DNA of 64,000 bases, from positions 1 to 64,000 of the forward strand of contig JAXDDX010000339.1 in NCBI GenBank assembly GCA_034670405.1, written 5' to 3'. Positions 10,871 to 23,900 of the stretch are shown one piece after another. Numbering within the stretch: the stretch's first letter is position 1; each line of letters begins with the position of its first letter. A program made the position numbers and the translations under genes. The notes beneath the pieces are model-generated. The model was not told the DNA's origin. It searched no databases and saw only the letters and a list, made by a program, of their open reading frames with translations. The stretch comes from Hoplostethus atlanticus (Eukaryota; Chordata; Actinopteri; Trachichthyiformes; Trachichthyidae).

Positions 10871-11473
10871 GTGAGTAGATCAGTAGCTATGCCAATGTAA
10901 TCATTTTTTGTTCACGCTTTTGGTAGTGAATTTGCTATAAATCTACTACTTTCAGACAGATGTGATCGTTTTCCTGGTCAAATGTCAGATTTATCTGTCA
11001 TTAATCCTAATCTGATATCAAAAATCCTCTATTTTTCAATAGCTCTTTTGATTTACCCACAGAATTGTTATGCTAGTTAGACCAGGACAATTTATTCTGG
11101 GCTTGACTAAAGTAATCCCAGTGATGTGATAGTCTAACATAACGGATGAGGTTTGCACTTGTTTAGCTAGAAACGAACTGTTAATTTAATGTTAAATAAA
11201 TCTAAAATAAGCCACCGTGAATTACATAAATGTATATCAGTCATTAATATTATTTACTGCTATGTTAATCTAAACAATTATTCTCAATTGTTTTGCAGCT
11301 TCTTTCTCCTAATTCCCCTCTCCTACATCTCAACCCAGTTCTTGATACTTATAAACGGACCCAAAGGCTCTTTTAAGAGCCAAAATATCTAGCGCTCTCT
11401 CTCTCTCTCTCTCAAGCTCTCTCTCAAGCTCTCTCTCTCTGTGTGCTTTGTCTGAACAATTGTCTTATTCAGT

Positions 11474-14400
11474 ATGTCTTCCAAAGATGATGAGGCCAAA
11501 TTGGATGAACTTCTTAAACACGGCAGAGAAGTTGCTGAGAAGCTCAACCAAGAATACAATCAAGCCCAACTGGATGAAGTTGTCAAACAAGGCCAAGAAG
11601 TTATTTGGAAGCTTGAACAAGAATACCATAGAGCCCAACTGGACAAACATCTTGAACAAGGCCAAACACTTGTTGAGAACCTCAACCAAGATGACTCGGA
11701 AGCCCATTTGAATGAGCTCCTAAAACAAGGCAGAGCACTTGCCAAGCATCTCAACTCTGAGGTCCAACCCAAACAGGTAAATCCAGTAAAAACTGGACGG
11801 CAATCATGTGTCTGTTTTTATACAATTGTGACTGGAAATTGGTCCACAATAGCGTATTGTTTGATTGTTACATTGATTTGGTAATGTCCACCAAAACTGT
11901 GACACTTGTACAGCATACCGTCAAGGTTGTGTAACTGAGGTGATATAGGGCCATGAGGATGCATAGTTATAGTGAGATGATGCATAATTTCCACAGGCAA
12001 AGAAGAGAAGGGCCAAACAGCCTACTGTCAGTTGGAGGAAGAGGGATATCGCTGGGCAAATCATTTCTCGAACACCCAGGCCATCCACATCTTCTCATAG
12101 TGAGTTGGGGTTTTTTTTAGGCTAAAGCAGTCCCAAGAATGTGTAGACTGTTGGAGGTTGGTAAGAAAACGTGCATATGCATTTTTGTTGGATTGTTTTC
12201 ACAGCTTCAAGAGTCATCAAATCAAGAGCCCGAACAACATCAGCAATTGAGCCCGCATTGGAGTGTCTTGAGCAACGAAGACCAGATCTGGGTGAGTATT
12301 ACATGATTGGGTTCCTGTAGATAAAGCAGTTATGGAGCATTCAAGCCTCAGACTTACTGCATGACTTGGACAGTAATTTTTCTACACTAGAACACCATCA
12401 TTGAGTTGTTTAACATAGTATTATTAGCTTGCAGCCTGCTTTATGGTATACTAACAGTTCACACCTGCACACGTCATTTTGATCAGAACTTGCTTAAGCA
12501 GATGGTGTAACTATTTTTCAACACTCCCCTAATGAGGTTATGTTACAACATCAGAATCAGAATCAGAATTCGGTGTATTTACCAAGTATGTTTACACATA
12601 CAAGGAATTTGTCTTGGTACGTTAGCTTATGTAGGTGAGATGGCAAAATAGACCTACATTTCATGTTTACCTGAGCCACTTTTTAGAATGCAGGCATGAT
12701 GTGTCTTGAAGTGTGTCTATAACAGTACACCTTTTTAGTCAGTGTTTTACACCTTGTAAACTTATATTGTTGTGTTGACAGAAACACTTCTTCAAGAACT
12801 ACAAGACCTGTTGTCATCTTCTGGTGAAAGTCCCGCATTTGAAACTAATCTGAAAACTACAGCATCGCAGGATTGGGGCACCAGGAACAAGTGTTCGTCA
12901 GAGAGGTGGAGAGAGGCTAGACCATATTTAATCTCCAACATGCTGGCAACAGAGGATGTCAGACCCCAGAATTGTCAGCATTGCAAGGCAAGGGAGGCAG
13001 TGGTGAGGTGCAAAGATTGCCTGCCAAAGCAATATACCTGTATGGAGTGTGACCTTGCTGTGCATGGGACACATGTGCTCCACAACAGAAGCTCCATGAT
13101 TGCGGGGTTCCTCGAGTCTCTGGCCCCCACTACAGTGGTGAAGCAAGGCAAAGATGGACGATACTTCCATCATCATTATGGTATTTGTTGTTGTTGTTGT
13201 GTTTGTAAATTAGAGCCTTTGTGCTCTTAAACAACAATGTTTACTTATTAGGGGAATCCTTTGATAAACCTTTTCGGGTTTCACATACTGCCAAATGGAA
13301 TAGTTGGATTACTAAACGATAACATCAAAATTGTTCGTCATACTTGGGCTACACGTTTTCTCAATGGTTTTGACGACAAAGAAAAGTAGTGGTTTAGTTA
13401 AGTCTGTCAATATATTATTTTTGTTATGCATACAAATCTTAGTAGTTCTAATTTTTATTTCATGTTTTAATTATAGCTCGTCTCTTACCAATGGCACTAC
13501 CAGATTCCGTCTGCCAGTGTAGAGAGCTAAAGTACAGTGTTGGCGTAGGACGGTCAATTGCCTTTGTCAACATGAATGGTGAGTGTCTCCTCAAGGAATA
13601 TGAAGGGGTAAAACAGTGCTCCTCAATATCTCGTGACGTATAATTAATTGTTTCTGACTTCCAACTTTTGATGACTGCTCTCAGTATGTTTTTGTATCTT
13701 GTTTTTGCTGTAATGTTGTCAGGGTGTGTGTGTTGAATATATTACATGTACTTGTCATTGATGTCATTTAATCACAGTTACTGATACTGACTGTCTTTTG
13801 TAGGTCGCTATGACCTTTCATTACCGCAAATTCACTGTTGGGGCTGCAGTAGAACCTGGACACCTGGTGTGGCAGACATTCAGGCCAGTGGCTACTGGCC
13901 TGCCACCATCAACTTTAACACCATTTATGATGTTGAAATATTCTTAGCCTTTGAGGAGCTGAAAATGGCAGCCCCAGGAATGTCCCGCTTAGCATTCATA
14001 AGGATGCTTGACATGAAAACCACACGCTATGGCAGGGTGAGTATACTATGCATGATATTAGTTATGGAGGATAGTTGATGCATACCCTGGTCAGTTTCAT
14101 GTCAAGATTTAATAATTTTTTTCAATGTATCTTTAAACAGACTGGCAAGCTATGTGGTGATGCTTTCTATAAGAGCTTCTTGGAGTGGGCTATCTGCCAG
14201 TATGAAGTTGACCAGATCTGCGAGGAACAACCCTTCAGCTGTCCAGCTTGCACCCCTCTCATGCTGGCCGTTGCGGTGGATGGCAACCGCAAGCATCATC
14301 GCTTCAAAAAGTCCGGAAGGTATGAACATATCTCTTTGTTGTTTTGTCTTATCTCATTTAGATACAGAATCAATTTATCAGCACTAATGTTTTCGAACTG

Positions 14401-16965
14401 GGGTTAGCCGTTTTTACATTTCATACGTGGGTACTTTGTGAAGACCTTTTTCTTTGGTACATTACTTCTTCAGTAAAATCTGTTTTACTCTCACCACTTT
14501 ACAACTTATAGACTGCAATTATATAAATGTTTGCATTCAAATGCTTTCAGTGATATTTGCATTTTTTTGTTCTTGCAGTTCGGAGGAATCTGGCTACTTT
14601 GAAGGGGTGTTCCTCTGCAGTGATGAACACGTTTCCTCTTTTGTTGATAATATCCGCAAGAAAGTCCACCATGTAAGTATACAAGAGTGCATTGTATTCT
14701 CCTTTCATTGCCATTCCTCTGTCCATCCTCTTAAGTGCATCTTTTCTTACATCTTTGGTTTCATTTAGGCTCCTGGCAAGGGGGTCTGTGGATCTGCAGC
14801 GTTTGCAGCTGCTAAGGAGTCCTCCAGAAAGGCCAGCAGCAAGCTGGATGAGGAGGGCATCGAGCTTGCCGTCTGCAGGCATGGTGTTCTTTTGCGGGCA
14901 CTCAATATGTACAGGGGAGAGATATATGCATATCCCCTGTACTTGCAGAAGGAGCTCTCAGCAGAGAATGTGACCTTCTTTTGTGCAGATGTAATTTGTA
15001 AATACTGGCCCTACTTGACCAAAGTCTGCCAAGCCTGCCCAGAACTTAGTAACCTGCTGGAAATGAAGCCATTCCTCTCTGTCATGCATGCTAAAGTGCA
15101 TGGCATGAAATGTGAGGTATTGTACATTATTAATATAATCTCTTCTGACTACAGTTAGGCTATCACACAATACATGCATGCATTCAACACTGACTTTGTG
15201 GTTCACTTTGTCACCCCATAGATCAAGTGGAGTGGAAGCTTCCAAGCTGGTGCAGCCTACACCATGGCAGAAGAAGTGGAGCAGGCTAATAGCTTTTTAT
15301 CAAGGATTGCTATAAGCACCAAGTTCATGTCCAAAGCAGGTTAGACTGAGTTGTGTGCTGATGTCATGGGTCTCACCTGTGCTCTCCTAGTTACGTATAA
15401 CCCTATAAAATACAACTGAAGACCTTGGTGTGAGATGTGTCTCATTGCTAACATTCTTTTTGATTCTCAGGCCGCACAGACATGCTTACACTGCAGTGCA
15501 TGGGGTGGAACAGGATGAAGGTCCAGAACATGTGCCAAACACTGTGCAAAAGATACCGCAAGGTAACATCTTTATTTGTACTGGTGGAGGCAGTGTGTAA
15601 ATTGAATTGATAATACAACAAAGCACTTTTTTACAACTTCATACCCTCTCTTGTTCTGTGTTTTTCAGACTCAGCATAATCTCAAAAGAGAGAGGGAAGG
15701 CCTGCAAAACATGAAGACTGAACTGGCCGTGGATGACGCTGTCATGCAGCAGTGGGTCACATATGTGCAGGAGTGGGCTGACACTGGTAAGCAACTTCAT
15801 AATAACAATATTTTATGGTTTAAATTCCTGCCTTGTAATTTTCTGCACATCAGTGTAGCTGGAGAAAAGGCAGTCAGTGAATTTGGAGAATTGTTTTATT
15901 CCGGATTCATCTACATTGACTTGTGTACTGTTCCAGACCAGGAAGGCTTTGATGCTATCCTTTACAGTACATGTTCAAATGTCTTGTTCCCTTGATTCAT
16001 TACAGCAACTGCGGAGGACACTGATGTTCCTGAGCAGACCTTCCGAAACACAATCGAGGAGATGGCTGCAAGCATCAAACAACGGAGTCATCGTCTTTAC
16101 AGACAGACTGGCATGTCTTTTTGCAATTTGCATATACATGTAGCATAATGCAGTGAATCTTCTGCTGTTAATTGTTTTAATGTTTGATTGTGTTTTTAGG
16201 CACAAACAAAGGGCGAAACAAAATTCGACGAAAACTCTGTGAGGAGAAAAAGAAGCTGGCCTCTGCCATTGAGCAACACAATGGAGTTGTTGAGCCGTCA
16301 CTGAAGATTGCGTCAGTGGATGACATCCTTCAAGATAACTATGTTTTCCCATGGCAGCTGACAGTCCATGGTAAGTTGCACATTAGTGTCATTTGCAATG
16401 AACTATGCCATCAGTATGTGGATTTCTATCTGATTTGTTTTTTCTCTGGCAATGCAGATGGTGTTGACCTCTTCACGAAAAAGAAGGCCTTTGACAAGGT
16501 GATGCTTGTTCAACGCCTACAGGAAGAAGAGGTCATCCTTGTTCAAGAGGCAAAGCAGCACTGGCTGTCCCTGAAAAGGCAAGAACGGAGATTTCACAGT
16601 CTGCTTCACAGAATCTGTGTAGATGGTAAGAATTTTGCAATTATTTTTAGACTTCTTGAAATTCGAATTATTTGATAAATACATAAGCGGTATTTCAAAA
16701 TCATACAATGTCACCCATAGGCAACCCTTGGAATATCGCCGGAGAGGGGATTCGAGGGCTTGAGTGTGTGTTGCGGAAGAGACTGGCCCAGCTAAGGGCT
16801 CACCAGGACACTGTGAAGGAGAGCTATCAGTGCATCCTCACACCAGTAGAGAACCTGACGCTTTATGACAATCAGGAGGAAGACGATGATGCCAGCAGCT
16901 CAGAGGAAGACCTTTATGCCACTAGCACTGATGAGAGCTCTGATGAAGAGAATGTGCATGCATAG
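11474..16965 (+). CDS. KDZ transposase, 16 coding exons, 954 aa
   Basis: Exons: 11474-11776, 11997-12099, 12205-12291, 12782-13180, 13477-13578, 13804-14036, 14141-14319, 14579-14672, 14769-15116, 15222-15339, 15471-15562, 15669-15786, 16006-16110, 16200-16370, 16458-16625, 16721-16965. They sum to 2865 nt; all phases agree and no internal stop appears. Introns are GT-AG except intron 13 (GC-AG). Residues 8-99 are four 23-aa amphipathic repeats. Residues ~225-265 hold a Cys/His cluster. Residues 332-409 (exon 6) match the CxC2-type cluster associated with KDZ transposases (CWGC, SGYWP). The catalytic region spans exons 7-10: CPAC then VAVDGNRK (~450), CADVICKYWPYL (~572), HAKVHGMKCE (~612) and an EEVEQ motif (~632). 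The C-terminus is acidic and Ser-rich. It would cut and paste this transposon in the nucleus. Exon limits are my own reading. Confidence 0.9.
12550..12640 (-). mobile_element. Short LINE 3'-end fragment in intron 3
   Basis: A CAGAATCAGAATCAGAATT array followed by TTTACCAAGTATGTTTACACATACAAGGAATTTG resembles the reverse-strand 3' tail of a common fish LINE. Only the tail is present. Confidence 0.55.
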
Positions 16966-19232
16966 TTTAGTGTCTTTATGTATCATTATGTACCCACTGA
17001 CTATAATTCACCTAGCATGTAGTTAGGCAATTAAACATGAAATACTTCCTTATTAAATAAACTGTAGCCTTTTTATGATAGCCGACACAATGCGTTATTC
17101 GTTCCCCCTCACAATGAATGACTCATTGTTCAGAATGTGTTCATTGAGACATTTTCAAGTTTTAAGTCAAAGTAGATAACATATTGGATGTATATTAATA
17201 AAGATTTTGTCATATGTTTTGGTTCGGTTATGTGCATTGAGGTAAACGATTAGGCCCCAGCTTGAATGAATGGAATTTGACCGAGCATATACTGTGATTG
17301 CTTTCAGTTATGAACATCAACCGGTTGTAAATATGTATCCGGACCAAAAATCTAAATGTATTAAAGGTGTTATAGTGTGAATAGTGAGCTGTATGTATTT
17401 TGAAAGTACATGTACATCATTTAAGTTAATGCTATGTATAAAATAAAAAAAATATTTTAATGATGAATGTGTTTTTTTTAAATTATAGTCTTATTTAATG
17501 AAATGCATTCAACAGCAAATCACAGATTAAAGGATTCTAATGGGTAATATGCCAACAGGAATCAATTATTTATCTTTCATTCCATTTTAGCATGCATATT
17601 AACTTACTAGGCATCTCAAGCAGTAGTGCATTTCATTATATATGTTGGTTAATTAAGGATAAATTAGTTGTTTCAACAATAGAGTGGTCAAAAATATTAG
17701 AAGCATTCTATAGAGCAGTTTCTCTTTATTGTTACTATATTAAAGAATGAAATGTGGCACATTTTACACATCGATACAAAAACTACAATTTGCGCCATCT
17801 TGTTATGCACTGTAATGCAATGGCATCATGGGTAAGGTAGTTATATTGTTACCAAAAAAAAAGGTTTCCTAAAAAATTAGGAAAAATTAGTTTTTAAGTA
17901 TTTTTTTGCATATTTAATTTGAGTAGGGTAAACATCAGTACATCTAATGATTTTGCAACAATAAATATGTAAAAATAACACAGTTTAACTGATTTCATTC
18001 AATTTAGATTGTGAATGGTCTTAGAATCCACACTTGGCACCCCACTGCAATGGCAGGGTTGGAATTTCTTTTACTTAGTCGTAGAACAAAACCAAACACA
18101 TTTTTGGAAAGGTCTCAGCTTGTATGTTAGCATATGTAAGTTTGGGAGATTTCAGTGGACCCTAAACTGAGATATTGACCTTTGAACCCTGACCAGAGGT
18201 CACCTTTGAAGCCCTATATCTCAGTAATTAAAAGAGCTACCAAAATAAGGTCAACTGTTTTGGACAACTCTGGACATGTACTTTTAGAGGGGTGGTAGTG
18301 TCAATAGGGGGCGCCACTTAAAATGGCCTAACATATAATTCAGGGCTTTGCAAATTACATATGTAAATTCTGACAATGCAGGTATATTCCCCAACCAAAT
18401 TGACCCCTAGTAGCACATGCATATCGTTTTTCACCCATACCTTCTTTTCCTTTTTAGGTTTATAACAATATAACTACCTTACCCATGAGGCCATTGCATC
18501 AAGATGCATAACAAAATGGCGCAGAATTGTAGTTTTTGTAGTTGGCTAGGGTTAGGGTTTGAAAGGTTAATACATAATTGCGTAAATATTACGCAATGTA
18601 TACAATAAGTCGTTTTTGAGTATGACTGTGAATGGGTTAACATAAATACAAGTAGGCTTCAGCTTGGTTGCAAAATAGGCCTACGTCCACACGACCATTA
18701 TCTACACACATGAAAGCTGAAGGGTCCGCTTGCGCTGACAGCATTGACAGCGCTGCTCTGGCCAATTGGCTTTCCCTCACGTGCAGCGCCAACCCGCTAT
18801 GCTCCGCCCCAAACAATCTCAGCCAATCAGTACGTGTTCAGCTTTCAACTCAATCCATAACAATGTACAATTTATATGCAATTTCTTTCCATTGAATGTA
18901 GGATTCATAGTAGAGCGGGTGAACAATTAATAATCTATTCACGGGCGTGACCATAGAACAATATATGGGATGGATTTTAAATCACAAAACGAATGTGGTT
19001 TTGCGAAACATTAGCTTGTGATGTTATGTTGCAGATGTTATGCATTTGCAGAACCAATGTCATCATGTAAAGATTCGGGAGAGCCCTGAAGAATTCTCAA
19101 ATTAGATGGAGTTAGATGAATTAATCTGAAATAAAAACAAAATATTCCAAAAGACCTCACTGTACTGCCTTGTCTTAAATTCCTCATTAGACAATTGTGC
19201 ATAATGATGCAACTTTTTATTAACAGCTACAA
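16966..19232. other. KDZ transposon spacer
   Basis: This is AT-rich sequence after the transposase stop. Possible polyadenylation signals for the transposase include AATAAA near 17,056. Apart from the inverted-repeat element at 17,776-18,539 and the short hairpin near 18,580-18,600 (ATTGCGTAA / TTACGCAAT) I see nothing coding. Confidence 0.6.
17776..18539. mobile_element. Non-autonomous element with ~75-bp inverted repeats
   Basis: The arms at about 17,776-17,851 and 18,464-18,539 are reverse complements with a few mismatches (ACAAAAACTACAATT at the outside, GGTAAGGTAGTTATATTGTTA at the inside). About 610 non-coding bases lie between them. This layout fits a MITE inserted in the KDZ spacer, or an internal structural repeat of the transposon. 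I found no convincing TSD. Confidence 0.6.
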
Positions 19233-19239
19233 ATGATGT

Positions 19240-20765
19240 CAGCAGCAGTGAAGCGGAGGGTCTGTAGCATCTTACAGTGGGCCTGGTTCTGGGCATCATT
19301 TTCTGTAGTTAGCAACAAGCTGAGACATCGAATGCAGAGACAGATTGTCAGGGACAAGAGGAGATTGGAAGAGGCTGTGGCTCAGTACAATGATCTGGTC
19401 CCAGAAGCACTGCAGCCAGTGGATACCCTCCTGGCAGCTCAGAGCCATATCTGGTCATGGGATGAAGGTAACTGTAATGATGGTTGAATAGAGCTCTATG
19501 TAGCATTTAAACTTTTAAATCTTTCTAACACTGAAAATAAGCAACATTTACTGGTCTGCATTAGTTACAGTAGAGCAGTCACATCATTCTGCAATGCTTC
19601 TTCATCATATGACAATTATAACTATAATTCTATATAGCAATCATATATATGTAACAATATATTATAACCATAGTGTGGAAATAATTGTAAGCACTCAAGT
19701 GTAATAACAACTATGTACTAGAATGCACACTATGCACACCAGGTATTTGACAGGTATCTCTACTGTCGGAGGAAGAAGTCCAAGTCTCAGGCCAGTGATG
19801 ATGACCGGACCCCCACGCCAACACTTAATACTTTTCACGATTCTGTAGATGCTGTAGTTACTGGAGTCTCAAACAGGTTCAAAGAAGTCACTGGAGATGA
19901 TCAGAGTTCGTTGCAATAGAGCTTTATTCTTCAAAAGAGACAAAACCCGAGTTGGTCCCGGAACCAGACTGACGTACAACTGTCTGTGCATGCTCTTATA
20001 AACCCTAAAAACTGGGTGGAGAATACTGATTTCTACGCCTATTTTTCATTATTTTTAGCTTTGTCAGCAAGAAAATAATGGTGTCCGAACACCAAATTTG
20101 GTCCTATGGGGGGGTCTTGGTGGGCATGTAGGCGGTCTCGTTTTCCCGTTTTACACCATTACGTAGCCGTTAACTGGGAAAGTTCGGGACTTTCCATTTT
20201 ACCATTACGTTATGGCCACCTGGACTTCTCTTGTCTGCGCATGCCCCACCTGGGTTTTTTAAGGCCTCTGCCGCCTGACCTTGGACACCCTTAGTGCAGA
20301 CAGGCCTCAGATTGTATTTTTTAAAAACCTTTATGATCACTGTAGGGAAACCGTTAGACTATGTTTTTGAAGCTTTATTGAAACTTTATGATTACTTTAT
20401 GATCTTTTAGGTTACATGCTTAATCAAACATATTCTATATTTATGTAGATTTATCATAACACACACACACTCTAGATTATATTGCTTATTATAAAGCATC
20501 TCATTGTTTAGTACAAATTATATTATTCACAACACTACTAACATGAAGTGGCTTCTGTCAATCAGAATTTGTCATTTAATAGACACTGATGTGGACCTGC
20601 ACACCAAAAAGAAGGTACGATAAGATGATGCTCTTTGCCAGACTGAAGGAGGAGGACGGCATTCTTGTGCAGGAGTTGAAGCAGCATTGGCATCAGCTGA
20701 TGGGAGATGCTGGGGTTTTGAGGGACCAGATCACAAACATTACAGAGGATCTCAGAACAGAGTAG
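19240..20765 (+). pseudogene. Decayed 3' exons of a second, divergent KDZ transposase
   Basis: About 19,310-19,468 reads KLRHRMQRQIVRDKRRLEEAVAQYNDLVPE and ends at a GTAACT donor; it aligns in type with exon 14 of the intact gene (KIRRKLCEEKKKLASAIEQHN). About 20,579-20,765 reads TDVDLHTKKK and, after a frameshift near 20,615, an exon-15-like stretch ending in LKQHWHQL. A possible exon-13 remnant follows an acceptor at 19,228. The two are separated by a solo LTR (19,764-20,534) in their intron. The sequence differs clearly from the intact gene, so this is another KDZ family, not a recent tandem copy. Confidence 0.75.
19764..20534 (-). repeat. Solo LTR, copy B (771 bp, TSD CTAC)
   Basis: It has the same length as, and near identity to, 8696-9466, with the same TGTCGG...CAACA ends. 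It is flanked by CTAC at 19,760-19,763 and 20,535-20,538. Regulatory motifs (TATAA-like, AATAAA) again read on the minus strand. It inserted inside the intron of the decayed KDZ tail, after the KDZ transposon was in place or while it was elsewhere. Confidence 0.92.
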
Positions 20766-20977
20766 GTATAGAGTATATTAGAAAATGTTTCAACAGTTGT
20801 ATGTCTTCAGCGTCTACAATGGTTCTACTAGGGTTAGTCTTTGACCTGTCCGCAAGCCTTTGCTGCTAATTTCTGAGAAGAACAAAGAAGACTTTCCATT
20901 TCCGAATAAAAATTTATTGCACTGAACAATGTGTTTGAATTAATTACATTTTTATAAGACATAAAATCTGAATGAAA

Positions 20978-23900
20978 TCAACATGAATGAAACAGCTCAT
21001 ACGGCTCCCAGGTGTCTTTCCACTTGGCCCCACTGAAAGAGAAAAGGAATTTGAATGCTAGTTAAGCAAGGGATTTAATGATATATCACAGAAGCACAAT
21101 GACTGAGAAAATGTAACATACACTTTGTAGCCAAAAATATGTTGACACCTAATACTTTTTTATGGTTCGGGCTAGGTCCTTTAGTTACACTGAAGGGAAA
21201 TCTTAATGCTGCAGGATACATTCTGGATGACATTCTCGCTTCAAACTTTGTGGCAACGGTTTGGGTCAGGCACTTTATTGCCTGAACTTGCCTGGCCTGC
21301 ACAGAGCCATGACCTCAACCGCATTGAACACCTTTGGGATTAATTGTAATGCGTAACATCAATGCCAGACCACACAAATGTTCTGGTGGCTGAACGGAAG
21401 CAACCCCCTGCAGCAATGTTCCAACATGTAGCGGAAAGCTTTCTCGGAAGCAAAGGGGGGGACCAACTCTATATTAATGTCGATGATTATGGAACGAGAT
21501 GTTTACACCTTCTAGTCCATGTCCTGACAAAGTGAAGTTGTTCTGAGGGCAACATGGGGTGCAAAACAGGATCACTGACTACAGTAATTCACGGAAGCAT
21601 CTTAACCCGTCTGACTGCCTCAAGGTTAAAAAGTTGAGTTTTCACAAGTTGGACATTTGTCACATTTATGAGCCAAGATGATTGTCTCAGAAATAAGTAC
21701 TGTAGGCATAAGGATGTTCATGCAGGGCCGGGGGAGAAAGAAATGGAAATGGATGATGGAAATTACATACTTCTGGATAAGGATTAGAGATTTCACTAAA
21801 TTGTGAAGGTCAAGAAGCCTTTAAAGCCATTCTTACAACCACTTCCTGGCTTCTGATACAATCTATGGTTTTGCCTGTTAAAAATGCATTAGTAAAGCAA
21901 TACATACCATCCAGTACATGGCAGCCAGCGCACCTTTGTCTCTCTTATGCCCTGGAATTTAATTCAAATACAATGACATAAAATATTTGAGTTTTATTAT
22001 CATTCTTATCACATTATTGTGTGTCACACAAAAGAAAACTGATAATATATGGATTAGCTGGAGAAAGATATATAAAATAATTCAATTTTAACATACCTCT
22101 TTAGATATTCGATCACCCAATGTTTTTTCAAAGGGGTAGTTGTCCTGTTCCTGGTGAATTGGGCAGTCTAATACAAAAATAAAATAAAAAGGGCATGTAG
22201 TGATTTTTTTGTTTATATGGACTTTGGCAATCCCAGTACATTTTGTAACATATACTGTATTACACAGTGTAGGCCACTGTTGGGTCTTACCCTCCCTCTT
22301 GTAGACCCAGAGCCGGGTCTTAGCCACGGCGGTAGGGGCCTTGGCCACGGCGGTAGGGGTCTGCACGGCGGTAGGGGTCTTGGTAGACACTGTGGAAAAA
22401 CAGATGTTTTAAATGAATATAGCAGACCACAATCAAAACTCTGTCACTTTCATACGTTTCTAATACGTGTCCTTTACTAGGTCCTTTTGTCAGCAGAAGC
22501 CTAATGGCACAGCTACATAAGTGAACTGTAATGGCCAAAGGTCTATACAGCAGCGGACATTTCACCATTACAGTATGAATCAGTTTGTTTATATCCACCA
22601 AGGTTAAACTGCCACGGTTATCATCTATAAACATGATAATGAATTACTGTACCTGATGTCTTTTGAATTCTACACTTTTTAGAGGGGGGTTGCAGGGTGG
22701 CAAGGGGTTCCATTGGGGGATCAATGGGGGTGAGGAAAAGGGTCATTGTTTCCTCCTCTCCAGGGTGGGCGCTGAGGTCCTCCTCTCCAGGGTGGGCGCT
22801 GAGGTCCTCCTCTCCAGGGTGGGTGCTGAGGTCCTCCTCTCCAGGGTGGGTGCTGAGGTCCTCCTCTTCTGGGGGGTCGGTGGTGTCACGGTGGTGGCCC
22901 TTCACACAGTCGGCCACTGTAAAAAAATAAATACATACAGCAAGGTTTGTTGACATTACTATTCGACATTACTACTGTGACTAATTGCAACCACTAATGC
23001 TTACAGTACAAACCTTTTAGGAGACTGGAATATATTTGCTTTAAGGTTTCCAGGGTAGCCTTCTCTTTCTCCGTTGAAAATGGAAAATCTGAAATAATGT
23101 CCGCAGTAAATGTGCCGGACACACTCTTCTTTCCCAGCAGAAGGAGTGGATACTTCCCCATTGCAGATAATTTGTGCATCTGTTATCACATATGAAAAAA
23201 ATGTGTTAGACATGATTATAAGCTTATTAAAATGACATAACTATACATAAAGAGGTCATGTAAAAAAGGTGATTGAGGACCGCAAATGTAGGTGTAACTT
23301 TAGTTCAAGTAAAGCAGATTATATTGTATTTTTCTTGCATGCTGCACTTAAGATACGATGTTGTTGTGCTGCACTTGAGATACGATGTTGGTGTCATGAT
23401 ACACTGTCCTATTATCTGAATTATGTTGTCATCTATTCATGCTATTCTTGCACTGTGTCTGGTTAAAACACAGACTGTTCCTTGGTACTAATCACTGAAA
23501 TCTTGGTAGGACTGTGCACTTCTGATCCTTGATTACTTGCTGTACTTACTACATGCACTAATTCCGCTTTGAATAAAAGCGTCTGCTAAATTAATAAAAT
23601 GTAAATGTATGTAGGGTTCAAATACAGCCTCAGGCAGGCAAATCCATATGACTTTTCATTTCACTGCACACCCTGTGTGTGTATGTGACAAATAAACTTC
23701 TTGAATAAACTTCTTGACTTTGTGGTAGCACCATACACAGTAAGGGTACATTTTATTTGTTTAACAAATTATATCTTACCAGAATTTCAGCAGAATTCAG
23801 TAGTTTACAAGAATTGTTGCCGCTGGTCATCATGGCCACCCAATTACGGTCGATTTTTCTTTTTGCGGCCATCACTGACCTTTTCATTGGCTGTTTCTCC

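Noticed and set aside
22320..22634. 104-codon minus-strand frame across accessory-gene exon 4 and its intron
   Set aside because: It reads exon 4 in the wrong phase (YRRADPYRRG-type repeats). The phase-consistent model ends in a stop at exactly 900 nt, so this frame is a shadow.
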